Shown here: piece after piece, positions 11,319 to 26,300 of the stretch
Numbering within the stretch: the first letter of the stretch is position 1
Layout: each line of letters begins with the position of its first letter
Source: Owenia fusiformis
Lineage: Eukaryota; Annelida; Polychaeta; Sabellida; Oweniidae
Assembly: GCA_903813345.2 (NCBI GenBank)
Contig: CAIIXF020000001.1
Coordinates: 31,660,556-31,724,555 of the forward strand
Direction: 5' to 3'
DNA length: 64,000 nucleotides
The notes under the pieces: generated by a model
Told to the model about the DNA's origin: nothing
The model's input: the letters and a program-made list of their open reading frames with translations, nothing else
Databases searched by the model: none
Made by a program: the position numbers and the translations under genes

Positions 11319-14300
11319 CTGGAACAAAAATTGGATACATTTATAGTTAGATCTCCACATTTCTTCTTTCTTGTCATATTTCGAGGACTGTTGTCAGTAA
11401 ATTGGTCCAGGGATCAACGTTCTCTTTAATACAAGACCAAAACCCATCCATGCAACTGTATAATAATATACTACGATGTAAAAGTATCTATATAAGTACA
11501 TCAAAAAGAGTACACTGTACCTATTAATCCATGTCCAGTTCTGAGTTCATCATCTCTCAGATTGAAGCCAATATGTCTTTGGTACTTGATCACATCAATG
11601 TGCAATTTATTCCAAATATTCAATAGCAATCTATCAGGCTCCAGTTTAACGTGGACATAATTTGGCAAAGTTGTTTCAAAGTTATCTCCCCATTTTGAAC
11701 GCTCCAAAATGACACCTTTCACTTGTATATCATCATTTGTGACAACAATTTTGGTAGTTCGGACAAGTATTTCAATATTTTCGATGAGGTTAACTGTTTG
11801 AGTTCTTGATAAGTTCAGCAATGTAACTTTCACAACTATTCCTAAAAGAATATGACAATAAATATATTTAATCTTAGTAAATATAATAACTTGGCAAAAA
11901 GTAACAAATATCATCGACTCAAGCAATTTGGCGGACAACTGTATATGACAACCAATGTCAATCATTCCATTGCTTTTCAGTTTTCAGTTTTTGGCTGTAA
12001 AACCCTTATAATCAAAAATACGGTAAAATCGACCCTACAATTGTGGCAGCATTTAATTTGAAAACATAAATTCTGTACCCATCTAGGCATAAAATCCTTG
12101 GTATTCCTGGTATTCATTAATCGTTCATAATTATCACGGTCCACATCCCGCTCCGTATGATATGGTCCTTTCGTGTGCACAAGATCCGACCATACCGCCT
12201 CTATAGGGAGGAAATTCGGAGGTGGGTTTTATTATTAGAGTATTCTTTGAGTTTACATTTATACTGCGCGATTTAAATTGATAAATGTATGAATATTAAA
12301 TTGAAAAAAGTTGTCTAAGTATTTGAATGCTCAAAAACATTGGATTTATTTGTGGTGACGACATACATGCGGAGAGAGTGAGTTTCTGCTTCCTTATCGT
12401 CATTTACGTGTCAAATATACTACTTTGTGATATATTATGTAAATCAAATGAAGCCTTTGTATATATTGATCGATGAAATAACGCCAATTGAATGTTTCTT
12501 GGTATATACTGATTTTAAAATGGTCAAAAGCAAATTAGAAGAGGATCCGACTCTGCAGGTTAAATGTTTTGAATGGATCCGACCCACGCGCGTTTCTCTT
12601 ACGATCCTACCGTGTTTCATTTCCGACCCTACCGTGTTTTGAGCTCCATATTGTCGTGTTTAGAACCAATAAATACCATGAACATATTTTAAAGTTACCA
12701 TACTAAATCCATGGAAGTTAATATATCTATTACACTAGAGTCAGTGTATTAAAGCTCAATAGCTAATTATGGTTGTTTATCTTTTCTAGATGTCGTTAAA
12801 AGTGCCGATACAGAATGAAACGGACACTTATTTAGACGAAAATAAAAATGAACTACCATCGACATCCACACCCCAAAAGCCAACTTATTCTCATGAATTA
12901 TCCAGTCGTCCAAGCAGACCAGTTCATGTTGAAACGGATGGCATATACAAAAATAAATTATATGATACAATGATCGTATATGCATGCCAATTTGAATATA
13001 TTTTTTGTATACGTAAAACACGAATTGGTCGAATTTTTTCACACGAAAAGTTTTTTTCAGTTCATTATACATTTATTTCAAATTATATTGCAGTAAAAAA
13101 GTTACACAGGTCGCTGCCTAGCGCAATGTGCATTACAGGCTAGCGTTTTGGAATGAACATAAATCAAATTAATTGAGTGAGTTATACATAAAATTGTTCT
13201 AACTTAATGGTGAAAAGTATGTCAGAATAAAATGGGTAGGCCAAGCTAAGAATAAAATCAACGAGCCTTCCTTTTAATCGAGAATCCTGTTCAATTGAAA
13301 ATGAGTTTTTGAAAATTAAAAATTCAGTTTTATCTTGTTCAGTTAGATGGGTCTCAAGATTTTGCTGCTCAAGGGTTTCTTAAAGGTTTTTTCTTTGGGT
13401 TGAATGGCGCTTACATTGCATAATCGAGTGTTTAGGAGTTGTACTCTTACCACAGACAATTAGATAAGCTGTATTAGGGAAATCATGAGTAATCTTTTGT
13501 GATTCAAATTAGAGTCCGCATCTAATTCTAGTCTGTTCAAGGTAATTTCTTGCTTTCGAGAAAGATTAGAGTTTAGAAGTTGTATTGAAGTCATTAAACT
13601 TTCAAGATTTGTTTTTCATTTTACTTTTGAACAAAGAGATGGTGGGAATAGACTGGAGATAACCTATTCCATTCAGAGATCAATCTTAGCACTGGGGCAT
13701 TAATTAGTCGTGCAAAGAACACGAAAAGATGGAACTATTAACAGGACATGGTCGGAGTCCCAAAATTATCCTCACACGACTTGGTCGAATCCTAGCTGTG
13801 GTAGGGTCGGATCCTTCTATTCGAGTTTTAAACCACATTTTCATGTACTTTGTGATGTATTACGTCATGTTTGTTTATCAGTCGCACGCATTAATGCATG
13901 TACTTTATAAATTGCACGAAATTAGATATGTATACGGTAATATAAAAGAATTATTGCAATTGAAGTGTATTCTGTCGTGAAAAGTCTATGTTCGACCTAT
14001 TTTCACCTATGAAGCCTTGATATTTTTTTCTTGCTTTCTTCATGAATTCATAGGAAATTATGTTGCCTATAGTTAACCATTCACAAAATATCAAAATTCG
14101 CTCTGTTTCCTACTTTTTCCTGACATTTTGTCAATTTTGGCCTCTTTGTCTCACGAATGGATCGTATTCTAGCACACGAACGGACCATATCATACGGAGC
14201 GGGATGTGGACCGTGATTATACTTCATATTATTTTAAAGAAAACTTAAACTTCCAATAATATGGTCCGACCGTACAATATTGTCTGTATTTTAGAATGGA

Positions 14301-17300
14301 TTTAGGATGTAAATGCCATTCATCAGATCTTTTTTTATTAGAAATGAACCCTACCTCACAAATAGACCGATACATCATTTATGGGGGATTAAATTATAGT
14401 ACTCAATATTTCTTATACATATCATCATAAGAAATAAATATATTATCATTTCAAATTTCAATTTGGGTATTGTTTTTGCCCCCCCCCCCACTCCCATTTA
14501 CTTTGTTCGATGGGATGTTATACCTTACTTGTATGGTATTAAGATGCAGAAATGGATAATTTGTTTTGCAACACGTATATTTTGAAATCTATGTACCAGT
14601 TCTTATCATCTGGAATAAAATGTCAAAAGGATTCCGATGTCAATATGCAATCCTAAACGCCAAGAAATAAAAAGCCACAGACAGTTCCAACTCCAGACAT
14701 AATAGGTTAGAATGTCAAATTTTTAGCTCGTATTGTCACGCCAATTCCCCATGTAGAATGGAATATCATCTTACAAAATCATTTAGTACTACAATCGGAT
14801 ACAACTTGAAAACTACAACGTTAGCGAGTAGTATATCCCATTGAACAACAAGCTACCTGAAATGGTCATTATTAAACATTTATGGTTCTTATAGCACAAA
14901 TGTGAAACAAAATATCTCTGAAGCACCTGAATCATTAAAACGTTAAATTATTTTAAGAAATAAATGTTCAGCATTTCAATAAATTCATGACCCAACTAAG
15001 AATCAGCCAGAAATTAACATCACCAATATATATCAAAATGTGGCCGCACCTCATTGAAAAGATTTTTGCAATATTTATAAATCATTTTCATTTAGAGTTT
15101 ATGTAAAGAAAACCAATCTTCTGGTGTTTGGTGGACAGATGGACAGTTTATCTACATTCCAGAGAAATCCAATCGATAATTGGGATAATAATATGAGTCA
15201 GCTGATGCATAAGGGACAACTGGAAGTGTTAGGTAATTTCTGAGATGCCATGGCCTGAGAGAATGGAATTGATGACGTGATGAACACAACCAATTAGAGA
15301 ATCAATAATTCGGTATTACATATATTAACTAACTAACTGAATAACACTTATTCGAATTCACCCACTACACTTTCTACTATTAGACATTTGTGACGCACTT
15401 GGCAAAATTACCACCCATTTTTGTGTATATTTATTGCTTTTTATGTAAAGGATGTGCATTTCAGACTTTTACTCCATTCTTTTATGAATTGTTTGCTAGA
15501 AAAAGCCATTTTTGTACAATTTTATATTTTTCAATAGAGAATATATGATTCCACACAAATATTTTCAGAAAAATGATCGATTTGTGCCTCAACCAATTGT
15601 TCATCCATAGACTATAACTGAAAATTATTCACAAACTCTTAAAAAAGTTAGTTTCATTGTAATTCTAACATATTGTTTTGTGCATGCGTCAAACACTCTA
15701 GATACTATTAACAGATGCAAATTCTTAGTAGTCATTGATTCTTCAATTGAAGATGATCTTGGTTAGAGCGTCGATATTTAAGTTGATGCTAAAAGGGTTC
15801 TACTTGAACACAAATTGCGAAATGAGTGGGTCTAGATCTCTTTATGGGATTTTCAATTCTCTTATACTACAAAAAACTTAAGGTCACATTTACTTTAAGG
15901 CCATATGTTCACACTATCTAACAGAAGAGCAAATAATCATCATGTAATTTACCCAGCATACCCAAAATGTAATAGTCTACTCTTGCATCTGTGAAAATTT
16001 GTTTTGTTGTCTTGGATTTTGAAAAACTTTGATAACATCGTTTGTCACTATTGTGACCTTGTTCAATGACCTTGAACTAAAAAAACGTTCAGACCTAGGT
16101 AGGTCGTTTGTAATTAAGCTGACCTTTTAAATCTAAAAAATTAATCTAAAAACCAACTTTTTGACTCTTCAAAGGTCACTGAATGTCAACTAAAGGTCAA
16201 ATCTCAAATCTAAGGTCAGATTTAGCCGATTTATGATCACATTCTTTAGAAACTTGAAAGAAACATGATATTATGATATTCAAACGCTAGAAATCAATTG
16301 CAACAATATAATAATAATCATTGCTTTCAAATGTTAATAAATTCATTAAAATATATTTTAGGTTAACGTCATTGTTTACAGATATACAGTAACTAAACAA
16401 CATAATCAGGGGACAGAAACGCGTCCAGTATTTTCGTCCGGTACAACCGGAAATACTTGACGCAGACCTCCATTTTTGATCGAGAGAGAGGTAGGTGTAC
16501 TTTTAATTCTGTGATAGTTTTACAGTGTTTCATAATGCCTGGGTCACACTTGCTCCGATTCATCGGCCGGCGCCCGGCCAATTGAGTGTTTTGTTCAAAA
16601 TTGTATTCAGTTTGGAAAAAAATACTCAATCGCCCGGGCGCCGGCCGATGAATCGCTGCAAATGTGACCAAGGTATTACTTTACAACAGGCGTTTACAGT
16701 TTTACAGTGTTTCATTACTTAGCAGCAGGCTCATCAGATTCCCAGTATATTGAAGAACTGGATGGTGTATTTTTATTTCAGACACAAGAAAATGGCATAT
16801 ATTGTCTATTAAAGGGTAAATAAAAAGAAATATAACTCGATTGATTCGTGTATTTCGTAAAAAATCAAAATATTTCCGTGCTTAACCCCACATTACAGAA
16901 AAACTAGATCAAAAATGGAGGTCTGCGTCAAGAATTTCCGGTTGTACCGGACGAAAATACTGGACGCGTTTCTGTCCCCTGATAATGGTAACCCAAGATC
17001 TAGCAAATCTCTTGGGACATCTTTGCAAGTCATTAAAACACCAGCCTATCATTGGCAACCACTCGAGACAAAATGCTTTAAGTGTCATTTAACATTATAA
17101 AAATATAACAACAAAATCATTGGAAAAAATGACACAATAATTGGAAAATCACTATTTTAGAATTTCTATTACTGTGAGTATAAAATATGAACAATATCGT
17201 GTCAATAGTGTATTACATCATTCCTTTATGAATTGTTCGGATGGACCAAGATCTGTTTTCCACTGAAACTTTTGGGGTGGGATAATATTCGACTTAAAGG

Positions 17301-20300
17301 AAAAATTGATTTTCTTCATTATGTATATGTTATCACTACTATTTCATTCATAGTGTCAATTTCGGGTTCACATTTCTCTGAAATTATTGATTCTTCACTA
17401 TTTATTAAATTTTAAAATATATTCACACCTTTCTGATTTATGAGTTGATATATGGAACCACTGTGTCCAATAAGATCATAGCAAAAATATTCATTACTAT
17501 CCAATCCAAAGACCTGCTGCTGAATCTGAACTATACCATTATCTGAAATTATAGGAAAAGCTAGTGTATATATACAGTGTATGAATTATTACATATTGTT
17601 GCAAACAACTCAGATCGTATCAAGTCTGTGACCTTGACCCAGATATTCGGACCAACGAACAAATTATTCATGAATTTGAAATATGTCACAATATCACGCG
17701 GTCCTAACTTCGACCGTTTTTGACCTACCAGATGCTCGAAAATCAAGGATTGCGAGTCTCATACTGCACCGTTTTTCTTCAAACTTATACCATTAAAAGC
17801 AAAACAAAATTGCCTTTCTGTCGGTGTATTACTTTACTGTAAAGAGTCCCTCGTTCTAGCAGCGTTTTGGTCCCCAGCTGTTAGAAGGCCTTCTTACAGC
17901 TGGGGACCAAAATGCCGCTGGAAGTAGGGACTCTGTTTAAGAGAATAATGTACCAACAGAAAGGGATTTTTGTTATGCTTTGAATGGAACACGTTTGAAG
18001 GAAGACGGTGCAGTACGAGATTCGTAATCCTTGATTTTCAAACATCCGGTAGGTCAAAAATTCAAATTAATGGTCGAAGTTAGTACCGCGTGAATATATT
18101 TCAGTATAATATAGCCATAAATAAGGGATCTTCTAATTATTGATAATTTTTGTATGAGGCGACACTTTTGAATTTCTGAAATACAGATAAAATAAAATAT
18201 CTTCAGTTCGAGTATGATACATCCATACGTTAGCTTGAACTGAATATTGGAATCTGCTCTTGATGGAATACTTTTCATTTGAACTAGTGAGATAAAAATC
18301 ATACTTCAGAGAAATCTGAAAATCTATTTTTCTACCACCGTGCATGGCCTCTTTGGGCCAGCCCGAAAAACACAGGCAGCCATTTTTGATTGTACAACGC
18401 AGGAATCTGAAAATAGATACGATATTTGCAATCTACTTTAAAATTCCTCTCATTTGAATATGATAAAATCATACTTCAGAAAGATCTAAAAAGAATTTGC
18501 ACACTATCCCCTCCCCTCAGACACGGCTTTCGAAGGTCAGGCTGAAAAACACGGCACAATTGCAAATCATCAAGACCATAAAATATTTGTGATCTAATGC
18601 ATCGTACCATATTCTTGAAAAGATCTCTACATGATAGCGAATTCCCGCTTTCGGCAACCATTTTGAATTTTCTGAGGCACGAATTTGAGAAACAATACCA
18701 TGATTCAGAATCAGAAATATATTTATTTGGCATCTACTCTTATTTCCTTTTCATTTGAGTATAATTAATTTCAGAAAGATCTCAAAATTTCCCTAAACAT
18801 AGCCCCCTAAGGGTCATGCTGAAAGTCAGACAGACTGACGGAGAGACTAACAGACGAACAGACTGACAGACAGACTGGCAGAGGGCTTCACTATATCTCA
18901 TTCATTTGGATCATTTCATTTGGATATTGTACCAACCTATATATGTATGTACATATACTTGTAAAAAATCATTAAAACAATTACAATCCACCGAGTAGCA
19001 AATTCCACTATACAAAACGTATTTTATCAAATCACTAATCGCTATTTTGAATATTGTATAATAGTGTAACGACCCTGGGGCATGTCCGTCGGGGAGCTGT
19101 AGTGTACCTAGCCAGATACTAGACTCGAAATAGAGTGTGTTAAATTCAATGCCCCGTACGGGAATCGGACCAGGACTTTCCGCTCTCGAGTCAGACGCTC
19201 TTCCCCTGAGCCATATAGGTTAGCCACTACAGCTGAGGCTGTAGTAGCGAGTTGGTATCAAAGGTCATTACAATAAATATCACAAGGCAATGATTGTCTC
19301 CTTTTTGAAAATCTACACCCGTGACTTGATAGTACATGGTGAGCCAGTCATCCAGCATGGGACCAATGAAACTTATATAAATGTAGAATGAAAGAACATG
19401 GAACAAGGTTTAGTTGTGCCAAATATGATTTAGAATACATGCTGGATGACGGAATTATTAACATTTGTTTCGGTTACCCTTTTTGGCTCACCCTGTAAAT
19501 TTATTCTCAAACAGAGGTTCTATGAAGGCATTAATCAAACCCTACCCGATTATACTCCACAGAGTAGCAAATCCCACCGAACAAAACGTTTTGATAACTA
19601 TAGCGGCCTTCTTGACCAGAGTTCCTTTTCCCCTAGGTATCAGCATATAAAATTTGAACCAAATCCGTCAACTGGTATTTGAGTTATCAAAGATTATGTT
19701 TTTTTATGAAAAATGGTAGCCATTTTGAAATTCAGACATCTTGAACATCTCTTAGCAAAGCTCTTTTGTCCCTTGGCATACAAAATTTGAACCAAATCTG
19801 TCAACTAGTATTCGAATTATCAAAGATTACATTTTTTAAAATATGGTGGCCATTTTGAATTGAGCGACAATATCGAAAATTTCTTCTCAAGCACAGGTCC
19901 TACACCCATAACTTCGGCATGAGCCTATAAATTTTGAATCAAATCCGTCAACTTGTATTTGAGTTATGGCCCGGACGAACGAATGGACGGACAGATGGAC
20001 GAACGGTCAACTTCTTATATCTCCCTTGAACTGGGAAAATAAGACATTAGCCTTGAACTGAACCGGATAACAGGATTGAATTCAGTGGCGTTCTTGAATT
20101 TTCCTGTCTCCCTAGAGTCAATAAATAAAAGTTTAAAAAAAACCATCAACTAGTATTTCAGTTATTAGGATTACATTTTTTACGAAATATATATCTTGTA
20201 TTCAGCAGCCATATTGGTAATCCATTTTCGAGCAAATGTTTAGTACCAACCGATAAGGCACCAGTCTATAGATTGAAGATATTTAAGGACATAAAATTCC

Positions 20301-23300
20301 CGCCATTTTTAAGGCGGTGGCGGCGGCGACCATCTTGCACATTTTTTGTTGCGTAAAACTATTCACCAATATGCATCTTCCCACCAAATATGAAGAAAAT
20401 CTGTCCACTAGTGTTCGAGTTAGCTTCCGGATAGACGGACGGACGGACTTCGTTCGGTGGAACAGAGACATGTTTTATATGTCTCTAGTTGGAATAATAT
20501 AAAGCAATTCTATGATCCACTTTGTATTCTATCACAGTTAATCAGTTATTAAACAGTTTGCAGTTTAAGAATCTCGTTGACCTTCCTCTTCACTCATTTG
20601 ATGTCATCTATATATTCATTAAGTCGCTAAGTCACTTAAGTCACAGTGACACGGTCATTTGAACAACTCCAAACAAATTACACAATTATGGCTGTTACAA
20701 CATGAGATATTATCAAGGACTGCTAAGGTTAATTCCAACATCCTGCAATTCAACATGATTTTTATCTGCACGCAAAGAATATGTACTTTTCCGTATTGTG
20801 TGGTAAATGTAGCCTTGCCCAAGTCGGTCTCTTACTTATTTTGATCTCGAATAATTCAAGATCCGATAAGTAAAAAAAACACCGACTTGGACAAGGCTAG
20901 GTAAAATGTAACATAACATGATATGACATATCATTATCAACGTTACACAAATGAAGGTCATGCTGTTATTCAAAGGACAAGTTTCATTAGTAGATGAAAA
21001 TGTATACGTAAAGGATTTGTGTATTGAAATATATAGAGATCCTGTTCAGGCTCTTGTGAAGCTTTGATCAAAACATTTAGTTTCTTTTCTAAAATCAAGT
21101 TGTAAATTCAACTTGAAAAATGTCTCAAACAATTGCTCAATGTTTGGATGATTTAAAACTTTACATGGGGCCTTTAATATGTAATCTTTGAGCATGTTGC
21201 CTTGTGAGGTAATCTTAATATCTGTATTTTAAATAAAAATAAAAATAGGTGTGTTTACTAACTTCAATGACCTAATATAGATATAGCATAAGTTTATACT
21301 CACGGCAGAGATTGTTTATGCATTTGGAGTAATTGCCGAAACTGGAGCATGCTGCGTCATCCATACATTCTCCTGCAAGGTATCATTAATCATTAACAAT
21401 CTCGTAATTCCACGACTTTCATTATCTAAATTTGTATTAATGGATCACTTGAGTGCCACTATAGATGACAAACATCATAGGTGATACAAGTTTATTACAT
21501 CGTTGCTAGTGTAAAAATTGGGAATAATTTGTTTTATGTTTCAAATGCAATAATGTAAATTAACACTTGGGGTAAATAGTAATTTCTAAAGCGGATATTG
21601 TAATTATTTGGAACAAAACATTTCCAGAGTATCATACGCCTGAAGAAAGACGAGATTATTAAATTATTATCTATCAGAATGTTTTCTGAAAACAAAACAA
21701 GGCACGGGGTGAACAATGTCGTGCCTAAAACATAGCAGTGTGGGCTTGTTGACCCAGAAAGCAAGATGGCCACCGAGAAGTTAATCAGCTGTAGAACTTC
21801 TTACCATGTAACATGTGTAAAAATTTGAAGTGAATCCGGTAAGTGGTTTTCATGGAATCGCGATGGCAAGACTTATCTAATCAGATCTACGACGTCTTAC
21901 CATATAACATTGTGTTAAAATTTGAAGTAAATCCGTTAAGTGGTTCTCCTGGAATCACGATGTCAAGGTTTATCTAAAAACTTCCAAGATGGCCTACAGA
22001 ATCCAAGATGACCATCGAAAAGTTAATCAGCTCTAGAACTCTTACCATCACGCCTAACCATCGACAAGGTAAAGTGACAAAATATACCGTAGTACACTTT
22101 AGATGTACGATGTCACTATTTAACCGATTTGAAGCAAAGACAATAATGCAGGTGTAATGTAGGTTTTAAAAAATTAATCTTGGGAATACTTGAAAGATTT
22201 CATGTTTAATTTCGTGTGTATTCGTTTAGAAAGACATTTAACTTTCGAATAACGTTAAAAGATTTTCGAACAGTACTCGATTTTTTTCGTAGTCAATCTA
22301 CCCACGAAAATTGATCGGTTGGAAAATGTTGGGTTTTTCACATTTCCTTGGATCATTTTTTCCCCTGTTGCCTAAAAGTGTCGATTATTTTTATGAGAAT
22401 ATGTTTCTCTATAATACACAATTTAGGACGGGTGGAAATTAATAAATATTCAAGTATTTATTGTAATTTAAAAAAATCAGAAATGTGCGTTGTCAACTCG
22501 AATGTACGTTGTCCCTGTAATTGAATGTAATGATTTCATTTCAAAAGTCATTAAGGTTTTTATGAGTAACAAGTGATCTTTCACGAACATGCTCAAGTAT
22601 CCTTTTTGCTTTTTAAAAATAATCGACACTCTTATACGACAGGGGAGAAAATGATCAAAGGAAATGTGTAAATACACAACATTTTCAAACCGACCAATTA
22701 TGGGTAGATTGACTACGAAAAAAATCGAGCATTGTTCAAAAATCTTAATCTCGTGCAACAATGGTCTACATGACCTGTAATAAATAGGTATAAGGGACGT
22801 TATTATCACAATACTAATGACATTGCTCACTTTTTAAAGTTAGTTTCCATGCGTTATACAAAAAATAATCGAAATAAATTAATTTGGGATGGAGGGGGAT
22901 CGGATGGAGGGGGGGGGATCACGTATATATAAGACATGATAAGACGTGCTACTTGAATTTATTCGTATGACTCCAAATTTTCCCATTTTTCATTCTCCAG
23001 AGACATAATATCCAGTTTCTTACTGGGGTAATGAGTTTAGTTTTTTCAAATACACGAGTTCTTGTAAATTTGTTCCATCGTAAAGATATATAAATTCCCC
23101 CCCCCCCCTCCATCCGATCCCCCCTCCATCCCAAATTAATTTACTTCGATTATTTTTTGTATAACGCATGGAAGCTAACTTTAAAAAATGAGCAATGTCA
23201 TAAGTATTGTGATAATAACGTTCCTTATACCTATTTATTACAGGTCGTGTAGACCATTGTTGCCCGATTTATAGCAAAAACATTGACTTTTGCACGTTGG

Positions 23301-26300
23301 TGATGATGCGCCTTTTTTAATAGATCTCACATCTTAGAAGGGTATCAGTTCAAAAAAAAATACTAGATGACCTAACATATTTTGCCATGCACTGCGCCTA
23401 TTCATTTGGCAATTCAGTTGTAAAGAACGAATGGCTATAAGACACCCCTGGGGTCACTTAACATTTTTTGAAAAATGCAATGTCATCAACATCCTTGATA
23501 TGTAGAATCAAATTGTAGATAAATATGTATGTTTTAAAGAAATAACAATAAAAAGCATTCAAGATTACTGATATAAGTATATTTTGGTTGATTTGGGAGG
23601 TATGTATCACTTCCTGTGAAAATGTGAATTTTTTATCAGTCTCAGAAAATGTCTCCAGAATGTATAAACCCAACTTGGCAGATGTCCCATTGTTTGATAA
23701 TGTCACTCTATATACCCATGGGATTAATATTCTGTACACATAAATAGTCATATTTCAATAGTCATTGAGTAGGGATTAGTTATGTTTGCAATTGTGTTGA
23801 CCTACTTATTTTTAGAGAGAGGAAGGTCATGATAAACTCATGCTCTGTTCATATAACGCCTGGTTCTTACCTAGAAAGTTATATGTAGTCAGGGAATAGT
23901 GTACTTCTAAGGTACTTCTTGAGATATGTACAGGCGCTGTGCAAAAATGGAACTTTTCTGCAATTTTCAGCATGAAATAAAATGATGTCAGCCATTTTGA
24001 AAATCCTTAGAATGATTGTGACAGTTGTGTTTTATATATTTGAGTATATTTTCTTTATTCATATGATCTTTTCATGAACTTATATGTATGCTTACACTGG
24101 AGCATGACCTCTTGAGAAGCATATATCTTTACCATGGCTCTAAGCAACATAATAATATGCAATTCCTTTCAATACATTCATATGAGATGATTGCTGTACA
24201 ATCATTTTATCTTCATGTGACAGGCGTCATTTTTGTCAATGAATAATTTTTTATATTATCACAGTTCACTGGCTGATCATACCAATGTTCATATTTAGAA
24301 ATCCAGCTCAAATTTATTATGCAGAAGAAATACACCGTAAGTCACAATCAGTAAGCAGGAAATTAACATTTGCTAATAAAATGCCAAAAGCAAAGTGAAC
24401 TGTATGTGTGAACTGCAATCTCCCAGTACGGAGACAGAGGGTTACATCTAAATCATAGTGGACTCTCATGAGATCAAGCCAACCAATCTAAACGATATAC
24501 AGACGACTATCTTCAAGTAGAGGCGAAATATACCATCATTGTTAAAAAAGAAACATATTGCCTAATTTGTGTAAAAGCCCAGCAATCGGTTTGTGTTCTC
24601 TAAATCTCATTATACATGGGTGGAGTACAACCCAGATCCAGACGCATGTAATTATATTGATGCAATCACTGGATGGTGTTCTACATGCCAAGTTGGGAGT
24701 AGGGTTGTAGGCAAAAGGGGTATGAAAGCAAAAAGAAATGCACATAGTTTGACATTTTAAAATCAAAAGATATGTCTGACATTTTAAAATCAATTAAAGA
24801 TGATGATAGCTCATAGAATCTCTTATTATAATGAACAAACACATGAATGTGCTCATCAACAGTTATGTAAAGTCCCGAGTAACTTTTTAGAAATTGTTAT
24901 ATTTTATGTGTTTCCAAATGTTGCTCTTCGTGCTTCCTCACTGTGATGTGAAATAATATATTCAGTATTTTACTGCCACTTTAAAAAAAACTGTATATGA
25001 GCAATTGATCTCAAGGAAGCAGATCAATATATAATTGATTGATATGCATTTTTGAATTGTTAATTACTTCATGTGTTTTTTAATGTTGCCCCTTGTTCTT
25101 TCTCATTGTGATGTAAATTAAAAACCTCAATATTCTTTTTTGACATAGTTTTGCAAACTTGTTTGTAGACAAAATCCCAGATGCAAGTAGAAATAATCTT
25201 GATTTACGTCATTAAAAATTCAGTCAAACTGATGTCATATTTGGAATCTACATGTAAAATTACATTTAGAAATGTGGTTTTGAAAAGAGTTTATCAACTT
25301 TGAAAATTTAATTTTCTTTGAAAATGTGACTTCTAGGTCGGGGAGATTCCCCATAGACCCCATGTTGTAAAACCACAAAAAGTGAAATATCTTTTCTTGT
25401 GCTGGGTAGAAACTATTTTCTTTTACTGGACATACGATAAGGTTAGAGCATATAGTGCATTACTTCGGGGACAACCCTCGTATTTTAATTTGTAATAACT
25501 ATCAGATACATAAAGGTAATACATGAAAAGTGAACCACTAAAACTGATGCATATTCAAGTTTAGGGGAATTTTGTAATACCATGCCATGTTAATTCCCCC
25601 GAATCAGCCACCTGGTGGTGAAACTAGTAACTACCTACTCGCATCTGAGTAATTGATCTCAATGAAGTATAAAGATGATCACTATTCAATATTTTGTTTG
25701 CCTTTTTGACTTGTTATATTTTATATTTTTTCGAATGTTGCCCATTATGTTTTACCCTGCGTGTAGAGTCTAGTTAAACTACGAAGCTCTCTTTTAAGAA
25801 GTGAAGTCAAACGAATGCAAAGGGTAATTATGTTTTGTCACTATTATGTAAAATAATACCAAGAAGATCAATTAAAAAGTCTCAAATGACTGAAAATAAT
25901 GATTATTTTGATAATAAATAGAAACAGTGACAATAATGATGTGAAAAAAGTGATTTTCCTTGAAAAAGTCATTTTATATCCTGTACAATTTTTTCTGAAT
26001 ATCTTGGGGGCTTTCTCTTGAAAAAATAAATCTTCCAAATTTGTTGAGTTTTCTTGCAGAAATCGCCTGATCCCCCTCCATCATTTTTGTACGATCACAG
26101 GGCGTGACATAGTTCTCATAGTACACACAAAAAAATTCTGAAACAAAATTTTGAAATAAATTGTTTTTTTCTGGACCCTTATGACAATCCTTAAATCGGA
26201 CATTCACTTTCCCTGTAAAGCTCCCTTTCAGTTTCTGAATAGCTTCAACATTCCCATTAAACCTTTCCCAGACCTAAACTCGTATATTTTAAAATTGTCG

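Noticed and set aside
16393-16671. Mirror-image frames on both strands (RRPMNR and IHRPAPG)
   Set aside because: Produced by the palindromic MITE arms, not by coding sequence.
20810-20899. Tc1/mariner origin with TA duplication
   Set aside because: The TA belongs to the element end; the 8-9-bp direct repeats outside it fit better, exactly so in the second copy.
23458-23751. 97-aa minus frame in a sushi/ITIH intron
   Set aside because: The neighbouring exons join in phase without it and it has no recognisable domain.
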